Positions 58,722 through 64,000 of a stretch of 64,000 bases of DNA are shown in pieces. This DNA is from Lachnospiraceae bacterium. Lineage in GTDB: Bacteria > Bacillota > Clostridia > Lachnospirales > Lachnospiraceae. Position 1 is the stretch's first letter; each line of letters begins with the position of its first letter. The notes below the pieces were generated by a model, which did not search any database, was not told the origin of the DNA, and saw only the letters and a list, made by a program, of their open reading frames with translations. The position numbers were made by a program, and so were the translations under genes. The stretch covers positions 62,001-126,000 of the forward strand of contig JAFUZJ010000054.1 in the NCBI GenBank assembly GCA_017476665.1. Reading direction: 5' to 3'.

Positions 58722-59486
58722 TTAGAAAATGTAAACATTGTCACTGAGCCATTCTTCGGGATCAACACATTCTCGGTTGACCTCTGATACCATCTCCAGG
58801 CAACAGTCGTAACTAGCTTCTTCTTTTGGAACAACCATGACTTCGTGCACTGAAGAAGGTAATACCAAATATCCATAGGGAAACATCTCTTTAAGAGCCT
58901 GGTGTGCTTTAATGATCGAAGAAGCACCACAAAGTCTGTCGGGATTTGTGACTATGATCATCAGATCGTTAAACGGCCACTCGTAATTCAAAAGATCGCT
59001 CATCCTGAAAAGCCGATACTGAATGTTGTTGATTGCAGCCTGCATCAGCTCTTCTTTCGTAACGTTCCATGTCTCGAGTAACTTATTCGTGACTTTAGCG
59101 GACGCGCATTCTCCGACAGTAACATACGGCACTAGGATCAGATCTTCAAAACCATACTGCTCGGCAGAAACAAAAACCTCAGCTTTTGTGGCTTTGTTAT
59201 ACAGTCTGGCATGAAGATGTGGTTTGACTTTTTCGTAATATCTAATCCAGTTAATATCAACGGAAAAGTCTTTATGCTGTTCACGAAACTTTTTAGCCAT
59301 TTCAACAGTTTCCAGTACAGAACAACCATTTGCATAATAGCCGTCGATGTAAAATATAGGCGATACGCCAGTGCCATTCGGCGGAATCACGATGCCAGTA
59401 TATTCAATACCGTTTACCTTGTCGGTCTTAACTACCTTACCACCAACCAATTCTGCGATTCTGTTTGCATATTCGTTCTTTGTCAT
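58722..59486 (-). CDS. DUF5688-family protein
   Basis: 254 residues. IPPNGTGVSPIFYIDGYYANGC, VPYVTVGECASAKVTNKLLETWNVTKEELMQAAINN and LVLPSSVHEVMVVPKEE are DUF5688-type motifs, a family often seen in Lachnospiraceae genomes and their mobile elements. Function unknown. Located within the membrane-protein-rich early block. Confidence 0.8.
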   Translation of the reverse strand: MTKNEYANRIAELVGGKVVKTDKVNGIEYTGIVIPPNGTGVSPIFYIDGYYANGCSVLETVEMAKKFREQHKDFSVDINWIRYYEKVKPHLHARLYNKATKAEVFVSAEQYGFEDLILVPYVTVGECASAKVTNKLLETWNVTKEELMQAAINNIQYRLFRMSDLLNYEWPFNDLMIIVTNPDRLCGASSIIKAHQALKEMFPYGYLVLPSSVHEVMVVPKEEASYDCCLEMVSEVNRECVDPEEWLSDNVYIF

Positions 59487-59515
59487 AGCCTGCTCCTCCT
59501 TTTCTTAAAGTTTAC

Positions 59516-60292
59516 TTAGTCACACAACAGTTCCGGTTCAAATATCATTTCAATTGCCACCACCTCCATTCCATCATCTAAAGTTACTATACGGTGATTG
59601 AAATCGATCCAGTATATCTCAGATTCCAATGACCAACTCAGATCGTCACCACCTTTAACATGACCCAAACCGAGGAAATCGTAGAAGTTGTTTAAGCATA
59701 CTCCGCCTCCAATTGAGTAATTGCGGTTCAAATGATACTCTGCCTGGATCACATCGCTGAGAGTTGACTCAAAATATCTTTTGGAAAACTCATCATAGAA
59801 TGTCCTTTTCACTTCCGGATCAACGGTTTTGATTCCAAGCTGTGATCTACCGCAAAAATCATACGCGTACAGAGTAGGATTCTTACAATGGTCTTTTATT
59901 ATTGAATCCATTACAGTGTTATGCGTTTCCTCACCGTACAGCTCTTTAACCTTGTTCTGGTACTCCTGGTAAGCATCTTTAACAAGGGAATATCCGGCTA
60001 CAAGACTTGCCTGTGTCCGCTTATTAAGAATGTTAGAGCCGAAGATACAGATGATTGTCCCTGTACCTACGCTGATTGCAGGAATATAATACTTCCATGC
60101 AGATTTGATGGCTTCTTGTTTTGTGTATGCGTATGGATCACCGTCATGGTTACGTCTACTGTCGGCATTAATTTTGGCTTCAGCTTCAGGTGTGGCTTTA
60201 ACCGCTAATACCGCCGTACTAACCACGCCACCTGCAGCAAGAAAACATAATAACGTAGGCGCTATTTGTTTAAGCTTTGCTCTAATATGCAT
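59516..60292 (-). CDS. DUF6353-like membrane protein, paralogue 3
   Basis: 258 residues from the ATG at 60292, whose leader AAAGGAGAGTGATATTTATG is identical to that of the 62899 gene. IAPTLLCFLAAGGVVSTAVLAVKATPEAEAKIN and YYIPAISVGTGTIICIFGSNILNKRTQASLVAGYSLVKDAYQEYQNKVKELYGEE match paralogue 2. C-terminal strands with SLESEIYWIDFNHRIVTL. Unknown role. Confidence 0.75.
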   Translation of the reverse strand: MHIRAKLKQIAPTLLCFLAAGGVVSTAVLAVKATPEAEAKINADSRRNHDGDPYAYTKQEAIKSAWKYYIPAISVGTGTIICIFGSNILNKRTQASLVAGYSLVKDAYQEYQNKVKELYGEETHNTVMDSIIKDHCKNPTLYAYDFCGRSQLGIKTVDPEVKRTFYDEFSKRYFESTLSDVIQAEYHLNRNYSIGGGVCLNNFYDFLGLGHVKGGDDLSWSLESEIYWIDFNHRIVTLDDGMEVVAIEMIFEPELLCD

Positions 60293-60297
60293 AAATA

Positions 60298-60576
60298 TCA
60301 CTCTCCTTTCTTCATTGCCAGATTCCAACCTTGTCTTGCGTTTTTCTCAATTTCAACCATGGTTAAACTATTTTTAGTATCGATGTAGGCTATACCGCGT
60401 CCACAAACACGGCAACGTATTTTTATCCCTCTGTGAGTAGTACCGGAATTATCTTTGAATACCATACGTTTTTCTGATCCACAAATACACGGTAATAGTT
60501 GTTCCTTCCTCTGATACTTGGGTGTGAGGTTATAACCCATGGAATTTGCCAAGGTTTTCAATTCTTCATATGTCAT
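60298..60576 (-). CDS. Zinc-ribbon protein
   Basis: 92 residues: MTYEELKTLANSMGYNLTPK, then LLPCICGSEKRMVF ... GIKIRCRVCGRGIAY with CxC and CxxC ligands of a zinc ribbon, and ARQGWNLAMKKG at the end. The layout resembles Lar-type restriction-alleviation proteins, but that is only a resemblance. Confidence 0.65.
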   Translation of the reverse strand: MTYEELKTLANSMGYNLTPKYQRKEQLLPCICGSEKRMVFKDNSGTTHRGIKIRCRVCGRGIAYIDTKNSLTMVEIEKNARQGWNLAMKKGE

Positions 60577-60590
60577 TTTTTCTCCTTTCT

Positions 60591-60806
60591 TCAGCAGCTC
60601 TTGTCTTCTTCAAACTCAGAGCTCTTTAAAATATCACCGGAATACTCAAGTGGCTTATTATCCGTTTTGCCTGTGTAGTATTCGGCAACCTCACGTACTA
60701 ACTTGTGAGTAAGCGCTTCAGCTACCGACAATTTATATGTCTTAGAATACCTATCCACATAAGTCTTGAAATCCGGATTTGTGTTATACAGCTCCAGCAA
60801 GTTCAC
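60591..60806 (-). CDS. Small early protein, unknown
   Basis: 71 residues from a GTG at 60806 with AAGGAGG at ideal spacing: NLLELYNTNPDFKTYVDRYSKTYKLSVAEALTHKLVREVAEYYTGK ... EYSGDILKSSEFEEDKSC. Helical; the Y--T-K-SV-EALTH-LV-EV--YY pattern is common in small proteins on Firmicute elements. No function. Confidence 0.65.
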   Translation of the reverse strand: MNLLELYNTNPDFKTYVDRYSKTYKLSVAEALTHKLVREVAEYYTGKTDNKPLEYSGDILKSSEFEEDKSC

Positions 60807-60827
60807 AGTTCTCACCTCCTTAAACAA

Positions 60828-60858
60828 AAATGAAGAGGACCTGTTCAACCCTCTTCAA
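60828..60858 (-). terminator. Terminator after the 60845 gene
   Basis: Minus-strand GAAGAGGGT-TGAACAGG-TCCTCTTC followed by ATTTTTG; the TGA stop is inside the loop. Confidence 0.8.
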
Positions 60859-60997
60859 CTAAACTAATAACTCCTAAAAATACAGATATTACAAATGCTG
60901 CTATCGCAACCAATACGTCTGGAACCAGATTTGTCACCATCAAAATAATTCCGATGCCGTACAATACGGCCGCCACGCTAATTGCTCTGTCTAACAT
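60845..60997 (-). CDS. Small two-helix membrane protein
   Basis: 50 residues from the ATG at 60997: MLDRAISVAAVLYGIGIILM then VTNLVPDVLVAIAAFVISVFLGVISLVEEG, two membrane helices. It follows promoter-like copy a and is closed by a terminator: a one-gene unit. Confidence 0.7.
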   Translation of the reverse strand: MLDRAISVAAVLYGIGIILMVTNLVPDVLVAIAAFVISVFLGVISLVEEG

Positions 60998-61011
60998 ATA
61001 TATCACTCTCC

Positions 61012-61042
61012 TTTCATATAAGGGTTTGTGATTTGCGCGGAT
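61012..61042 (-). promoter_or_regulatory. Phage promoter-like element, copy a
   Basis: Minus strand: ATCCGCGCAAATCACAAAC then CCTTATATGAAAG; the GAAAGGAG end of the element is also the ribosome site of the 60845 gene. Confidence 0.7.
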
Positions 61043-61044
61043 AA

Positions 61045-61072
61045 AAAGAAAAGAGCCCTTGTTCAGGACTCC
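61045..61072 (-). terminator. Terminator between the 61083 and 60845 units
   Basis: Minus-strand GAGTCCTGAACAAGGGCTC followed by TTTTCTTTTT; same sequence as other terminators of the region. Confidence 0.85.
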
Positions 61073-61082
61073 TCTCCAATTA

Positions 61083-61490
61083 TTAAGCTCCAACTCGCCA
61101 TTCTATTAAAGCCCACTTTTCTGCGTCAAGATTTGAAATGTTGACAGACTCAGCAAGCTTGTCACTGACTTCTTTGATATCGGTACCGCTGTTCATTAAC
61201 ACAGATGCAAGTACGTTTCCAGTGCTAGGCTCTTCCCAAAAGTCCAAAATCTCAGTACCCTTGATAAATGGTTTGGTAAAATCAATTTTGCTAGGATCTA
61301 TCATACCCTCGCTAATTTGTTTCCAATCAGCCACCTCGTCCAAGATTTTTTTTTGTGCTTTACGGTTATGATGCCGCAATACCTTCACACCTGCAACTGT
61401 ACCAATAATACCGACGGCACTTATACTAACAACAGTCAGTATAACCCGCTTATTAGTTTGCCACTTCTCTTTCAATTCTTCTTTGTTCAT
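61083..61490 (-). CDS. Single-pass membrane protein
   Basis: 135 residues from the ATG at 61490: basic N-terminus, membrane helix (VILTVVSISAVGIIGTVAGVKVL), then a charged domain with KIDFTKPFIKGTEILDFWEEPSTGNVLASVLMNSGTDIKEVSDKLAESVNISNLDAEKWALIEWR. Unknown; faces the cytoplasm by the positive-inside rule only tentatively. Confidence 0.65.
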   Translation of the reverse strand: MNKEELKEKWQTNKRVILTVVSISAVGIIGTVAGVKVLRHHNRKAQKKILDEVADWKQISEGMIDPSKIDFTKPFIKGTEILDFWEEPSTGNVLASVLMNSGTDIKEVSDKLAESVNISNLDAEKWALIEWRVGA

Positions 61491-61518
61491 AGTTGTTTCC
61501 TCCTTAAATGGTTTTATT

Positions 61519-61550
61519 GTTTCATATAAGGGTTTGTTAAATTGGTGTAT
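61519..61550 (-). promoter_or_regulatory. Phage promoter-like element, copy j
   Basis: Minus strand: CATACACCAATTTAACAAA then CCCTTATATGAAAC, upstream of the 61083 gene; overlaps the end of the 61537 gene. Confidence 0.6.
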
Positions 61551-61896
61551 GGTCAAAGGCAGTCTCCCACACTTCTCTCTTGACGGGTTTCATCTTAAGA
61601 GCCCACATAATTTGCCTTAACGTAACCGTCGGGTAAATATCATTCACCGGCTCTTTTGCGTACTTGTCAAAGTATTCCTTGAACCCTTCTCGCAAATATA
61701 AATCGTCTGTAATACAGTGATCTATCTCACTCCACCAAGTCCGTTTGGTTGCTGGATCGTATCTCTGCTGGATCACAGCCAGTCCTTTCTCACCAATCTT
61801 GTAGAGTGTGCATTGACTATAAACCGGATGGTCGCACATATAAATTTCACCGTACATGGAGAGATATATCTTCGGTGGCTCGTAATGGTATCTCAT
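61537..61896 (-). CDS. Conserved mobile-element protein (YEPPxIYLSMYGExYxCDHP family)
   Basis: 119 residues. RYHYEPPKIYLSMYGEIYMCDHPVYSQCTLYKIGEKGLAVIQQRYDPATKRTWWSEIDHCITDDLY ... YPTVTLRQIMWALKMKPVKREVWE is a pattern frequent in Lachnospiraceae and Ruminococcaceae plasmids and elements. No known activity. This is a useful sign of host range. Confidence 0.7.
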   Translation of the reverse strand: MRYHYEPPKIYLSMYGEIYMCDHPVYSQCTLYKIGEKGLAVIQQRYDPATKRTWWSEIDHCITDDLYLREGFKEYFDKYAKEPVNDIYPTVTLRQIMWALKMKPVKREVWETAFDHTPI

Positions 61897-61906
61897 AAAA
61901 ACCTCC

Positions 61907-61932
61907 TAAAAAAGAAAAGGGCTATGCCCTAA
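61907..61932 (-). terminator. Terminator carrying the stop codon of the 61922 gene
   Basis: Minus-strand AGGGCATAGCCCT followed by TTTCTTTTTT; the TAG stop is inside the hairpin. Confidence 0.8.
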
Positions 61933-62230
61933 TCTTGTCTGATATGATTGCCGATGCAACAGCACAAATCATCGCAACCGATAGTCCTACCATTGCGCCT
62001 TCAATCATTCCAGCTTCGATATAAGGTAATACCCTTCCTTCGTCAATAATTTCTTCCATTTCTTTCTGAATCTCGGCGTGCTTTCCAAGTGTTTCGAGAC
62101 TTTCTTTTGCATATTTTCTAAAGGGTTCAGTATCACCAATATATTTATTTGCTTTGGCTAAACACCTTTTTTCCTTATTCCGATAATACGCACTAAGAAT
62201 ATCGTATTTCACAATTGTTAAAGCTTTCAT
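61922..62230 (-). CDS. Tail-anchored membrane protein
   Basis: 102 residues from the ATG at 62230 (GGAGGG 7 nt upstream): charged helical part (YRNKEKRCLAKANKYIGDTEPFRKYAKESLETLGKHAEIQKEMEEII) and C-terminal membrane segment AGMIEGAMVGLSVAMICAVASAIIS. Between promoter-like copy b and a terminator. Unknown. Confidence 0.65.
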   Translation of the reverse strand: MKALTIVKYDILSAYYRNKEKRCLAKANKYIGDTEPFRKYAKESLETLGKHAEIQKEMEEIIDEGRVLPYIEAGMIEGAMVGLSVAMICAVASAIISDKIRA

Positions 62231-62265
62231 ATAATTACCCTCCTTGAAATGAATAAAGTTTATTG

Positions 62266-62296
62266 TTTCATATAAGGACATGCAAATTTGGCGCAT
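62266..62296 (-). promoter_or_regulatory. Phage promoter-like element, copy b
   Basis: Minus strand: TATGCGCCAAATTTGCATGT then CCTTATATGAAAC, upstream of the 61922 gene. Confidence 0.65.
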
Positions 62297-62297
62297 A

Positions 62298-62325
62298 AAA
62301 AAAGACCGCATCTCTGCGGTCTCTC
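62298..62325 (-). terminator. Terminator after the 62333 gene
   Basis: Minus-strand AGACCGCAGAGATGCGGTCT followed by TTTTTT. Confidence 0.88.
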
Positions 62326-62332
62326 TTCGTTG

Positions 62333-62548
62333 TTATTGGTCCTCTAGTTCTTCTTTTGTGGGGTACAATTTCTCGTATTCGTCAGTTCCTTCAAAGCCGT
62401 ATTCTTCCAGATCAACGGAGTGTCCGCATTTGGGACATACAAGAACGTCCTCCCATTCGTCTTCAAACTCCATTTGTCCCCCACATTCGTGGCAGATGTA
62501 ATTATGACTGAATAATGCTTCAGCCAATTTGTCATTGTAAAATCCCAT
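62333..62548 (-). CDS. Small zinc-ribbon protein
   Basis: 71 residues with CHECGGQM and CPKCGHSV (two CxxC) around acidic residues, then EGTDEYEKLYPTKEELED. A zinc ribbon of about 30 residues with an acidic tail, of unknown target. AAGGAGG upstream; a degenerate promoter-like AT stretch lies near 62560-62590. Confidence 0.65.
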   Translation of the reverse strand: MGFYNDKLAEALFSHNYICHECGGQMEFEDEWEDVLVCPKCGHSVDLEEYGFEGTDEYEKLYPTKEELEDQ

Positions 62549-62621
62549 AGCCTTACCTCCTTCTCCTGTATAATATCATTTACAGCTTGCGAGGTAAAGA
62601 GCCATTTTAAGCATAGTCTAA

Positions 62622-62650
62622 AAAGAAAAGAGTCCTTGTTTAGGACTCCT
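62622..62650 (-). terminator. Terminator carrying the stop codon of the 62640 gene
   Basis: Minus-strand GAGTCCTAAACAAGGACTC followed by TTTTCTTTTT. Confidence 0.85.
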
Positions 62651-62828
62651 TCCTAGGATAATAGTCTCTGTAAGAAACAGGTCTTTTTGCATCTACAGTC
62701 TTGTAAAGCCTGTTAATAGGTGTTTTGGCGTATACCCACATTCCAAATACTACCGTTGTGAGTATCCCCGCTTCAAACACCCCTATTATCATAGACAATA
62801 CAAGAAATAAGTTTTTAATTTTTCCCAT
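62640..62828 (-). CDS. Small membrane protein ending in KES
   Basis: 62 residues: MGKIKNLFLVLSMIIGVFEA then GILTTVVFGMWVYAKTPINRLYKTVDAKRPVSYRDYYPRKES. One long or two short membrane helices. GAG TCC TAA of the last codons is the 5' arm of the terminator hairpin. Promoter-like copy c is just upstream. Confidence 0.7.
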   Translation of the reverse strand: MGKIKNLFLVLSMIIGVFEAGILTTVVFGMWVYAKTPINRLYKTVDAKRPVSYRDYYPRKES

Positions 62829-62841
62829 TTTTTACGCCTCC

Positions 62842-62872
62842 TTTCATATTAGCATATGTATTTCGTGCGGAG
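62842..62872 (-). promoter_or_regulatory. Phage promoter-like element, copy c
   Basis: Minus strand: TCTCCGCACGAAATACATAT then GCTAATATGAAAGG, upstream of the 62640 gene. Confidence 0.65.
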
Positions 62873-62874
62873 AA

Positions 62875-62901
62875 AAGAAAAGAGCCCTTGTTCAGGACTC
62901 A
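62875..62901 (-). terminator. Terminator after the 62899 gene
   Basis: Minus-strand GAGTCCTGAACAAGGGCTC followed by TTTTCTTTTC; it starts at the TGA stop. Confidence 0.85.
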
Positions 62902-63039
62902 ATTCTCACTACTCAGAATATTTACGATTTCTTCTATTTCTTCAGATGTAGCACCATACTTCTCAGAAATCTCTTCCATCGGAATGTTGTTCTGATAGTC
63001 AGCATGAATGTCTTCCATCCAACGTTTAATAAATGACAT
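62899..63039 (-). CDS. Small acidic protein, HTH-like
   Basis: 46 residues: MSFIKRWMEDIHADYQNNIP then MEEISEKYGATSEEIEEIVNILSSEN. MEEISEKYGATSEEIEEIV looks like a mini helix-turn-helix. Leader AAAGGAGAGTGATATTTATG is identical to that of the 59516 gene. It is a one-gene unit with promoter-like copy d and its own terminator. Confidence 0.7.
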   Translation of the reverse strand: MSFIKRWMEDIHADYQNNIPMEEISEKYGATSEEIEEIVNILSSEN

Positions 63040-63053
63040 AAATATCACTCTCC

Positions 63054-63084
63054 TTTCATATTAGCGTATGTATTTTGTGCGGAG
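63054..63084 (-). promoter_or_regulatory. Phage promoter-like element, copy d
   Basis: Minus strand: TCTCCGCACAAAATACATAC then GCTAATATGAAAGG; differs from copy c at two positions. Confidence 0.65.
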
Positions 63085-63087
63085 AAA

Positions 63088-63118
63088 ACGAAGAGCACGC
63101 GTTACTGCTGCGTACTCC
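63088..63118 (-). terminator. Terminator after the 63131 gene
   Basis: Minus-strand GAGTACGCAGCAGTAACGCG then TGCTC, followed by TTCGTTTTC; different stem from the KES-type terminators. Confidence 0.65.
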
Positions 63119-63130
63119 CCGCATTGAACT

Positions 63131-63502
63131 TTAATCAACCTTAGTCGGTTTAAATTTGTTGATCAGTCCCTTGAATGTCATCGAGGTATAGATGCCGTCT
63201 TTCTCGAACTCAAACCCTCTCTTCATCCAGACACCATAGAATACCAACGGTAACACGATTCCAGCTCCACGTATCGAATAATCGATGATCTTGTCAACCC
63301 GCTGCTGCTTCTGCTGAGCTCTCTTAATATCAGCTTCTTCAAACATACTGGTTTCTTTGATCATCAGATCATACAACGTGTTGAGGTTATCAACTAATGT
63401 TGTGTATTCCGGTGATTCCGGTTCCAAACTCTGTAGTTTAAGTAGAACTTCTCCGATCCTATCCCTCAATAAATCACTTACATTTAAAACTGTTTCTTCC
63501 AT
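63131..63502 (-). CDS. Membrane-associated early protein
   Basis: 123 residues: helical N-terminal domain (LLRDRIGEVLLKLQSLEPESPEYTTLVDNLNTLYDLMIKETSMFEEADIKRAQQKQQRVDKIIDY), one membrane segment (GAGIVLPLVFYGVWM) and a C-terminal tail with GFEFEKDGIYTSMTFKGLINKFKPTK. I recall this architecture in Firmicute phages next to small membrane proteins; function unknown. Confidence 0.65.
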   Translation of the reverse strand: MEETVLNVSDLLRDRIGEVLLKLQSLEPESPEYTTLVDNLNTLYDLMIKETSMFEEADIKRAQQKQQRVDKIIDYSIRGAGIVLPLVFYGVWMKRGFEFEKDGIYTSMTFKGLINKFKPTKVD

Positions 63503-63537
63503 AATTTTCTCTCCTTTCTTGGAAGTTGATTTATCCG

Positions 63538-63568
63538 TTCATAATACAATTTGTAATTTACGCCCTAC
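63538..63568 (-). promoter_or_regulatory. Phage promoter-like element, copy p
   Basis: Minus strand: GGCGTAAATTACAAATT then GTATTATGAAC, upstream of the 63131 gene. Within the 128-bp gap 63503-63630 nothing else is evident. Confidence 0.5.
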
Positions 63569-63613
63569 AAATCTAGCATACATTTCTGTCACCTGCGTAC
63601 TGATTTTGAGTAA

Positions 63614-63642
63614 AAGAAAAGAGCCCTTGTTCAGGACTCCTT
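63614..63642 (-). terminator. Terminator carrying the stop codon of the 63631 gene
   Basis: Minus-strand GAGTCCTGAACAAGGGCTC followed by TTTTCTTTTAC. Confidence 0.85.
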
Positions 63643-63729
63643 AACTTTCTTTCCAAAATTGTACGCAATTGCCACTGCCACAGTTGTAGCCACCCCTAAT
63701 AAATATCCAGTAAGTACACTATTATGCAT
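63631..63729 (-). CDS. Membrane mini-protein ending in KES
   Basis: 32 residues from the ATG at 63729 (AAAGGAGG 10 nt upstream): MHNSVLTGYLLGVATTVAVA then IAYNFGKKVKES. Single membrane helix. GAG TCC TGA is again the terminator arm. One-gene unit with promoter-like copy e. Confidence 0.7.
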   Translation of the reverse strand: MHNSVLTGYLLGVATTVAVAIAYNFGKKVKES

Positions 63730-63743
63730 AGCCTCACGCCTCC

Positions 63744-63774
63744 TTTCATATAAGCCCATGCAATTTCTGCGCTT
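63744..63774 (-). promoter_or_regulatory. Phage promoter-like element, copy e
   Basis: Minus strand: AAGCGCAGAAATTGCATGG then GCTTATATGAAAGG, ahead of the 63631 gene. Confidence 0.65.
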
Positions 63775-64000
63775 ACTCACGCTCTTTGTCCAGGAGCCAG
63801 AAGAATCGACGATATGCATCATAGTAGGTGTCCTTACTGCACGGAATATCTAACCTAGCTTTGAGTATATCATAAGAATATCCTTCTGTAACCCCCTTGA
63901 GTAAATATTCGTGTATTTCCGGATCAGCCATTCTAGTAACTGTCTCCACCATCAGCATACGGTTTGTGTAGTACATTCTCGCTTCTGCGCATCTCGCGGT
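63773..64000 (-). CDS. Conserved mobile-element protein (MYYTNRMLMVETVTRMAD family), 5' end outside
   Basis: At least 67 residues: MYYTNRMLMVETVTRMADPE then IHEYLLKGVTEGYSYDILKA-LDIPCSKDTYYDAYRRFFWLLDKERE. The ATG at 63976 has no good ribosome site and the frame stays open to the window edge (CAEAR before the Met), so the true start is probably outside. Widespread in Firmicute phages and conjugative elements. DIPC-KDTYYD-YRRF suggests a small helical DNA- or protein-binding domain. Confidence 0.65.
   Translation of the reverse strand, partial: TARCAEARMYYTNRMLMVETVTRMADPEIHEYLLKGVTEGYSYDILKARLDIPCSKDTYYDAYRRFFWLLDKERE

Noticed and set aside
1..64000. CRISPR array, insertion sequence, integrase or reverse transcriptase
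   Set aside because: No regularly spaced direct repeats and no transposase-, integrase- or reverse-transcriptase-like protein seen on either strand.

Overview
The window joins about 3.5 kb of bacterial chromosome (1-3560) to at least 60 kb of one prophage (about 3600-64000), which runs off the right edge. The flank carries an RlmD-type methyltransferase start, a YgjP-type metallopeptidase, an EamA transporter, a PepD dipeptidase and tRNA-Pro and tRNA-Asn genes. Strong GGAGG ribosome sites, the more GC-rich flank and the phage protein families (DUF6353, DUF5688 and DUF6378 types, HHGIxGxKWG-tagged proteins) suggest a Lachnospiraceae-like gut Firmicute. I assign families from motifs and memory; no search was run.

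Almost all phage genes are on the minus strand, so the late region reads from high to low coordinates: HNH protein and small-terminase candidate (35.2-36.0 kb), tagged cargo proteins (28.9-35.0 kb), large terminase, portal, protease-capsid fusion, connectors, tail tube, tail chaperones, a GH25 endolysin lodged among the tail genes, a 2224-residue tape measure, distal tail, baseplate hub, tail fibres and, last, the holin (3.75 kb). It is a long-tailed siphovirus. Four short plus-strand genes (5.1, 29.5, 32.1 and 33.5 kb), each with its own sigma-A-like promoter and terminator, look like genes expressed in the lysogen.

The region 36.5-64 kb is the early side: a 965-residue protein with an RNA-polymerase-type DFDGD motif, two PD-(D/E)XK nucleases, two ribbon-helix-helix proteins beside an AT-rich repeat region that may be an origin, a SNF2-like helicase, a prohibitin-like SPFH protein, a putative ssDNA-binding protein, and a 1383-residue protein that combines an SF3-like helicase, an archaeo-eukaryotic-type primase and a family B DNA polymerase. 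From 53 to 64 kb there are many small membrane proteins, including three DUF6353-like paralogues.

The strongest new leads are: (1) six proteins with a shared HHGIxGxKWG N-terminal tag and unrelated cargo (one papain-like toxin domain), plus the polymerase-like protein with a related GRYPLGSGENPNQHG leader, which together suggest a virion-packaged, co-ejected effector set; (2) the helicase-primase-polymerase fusion; (3) a promoter-like element of about 30 bp repeated about 14 times on the minus strand, several copies heading small structured RNAs, two of which have tRNA-like T-arms; (4) a short AATATAAT motif scattered in one orientation through the early region only.
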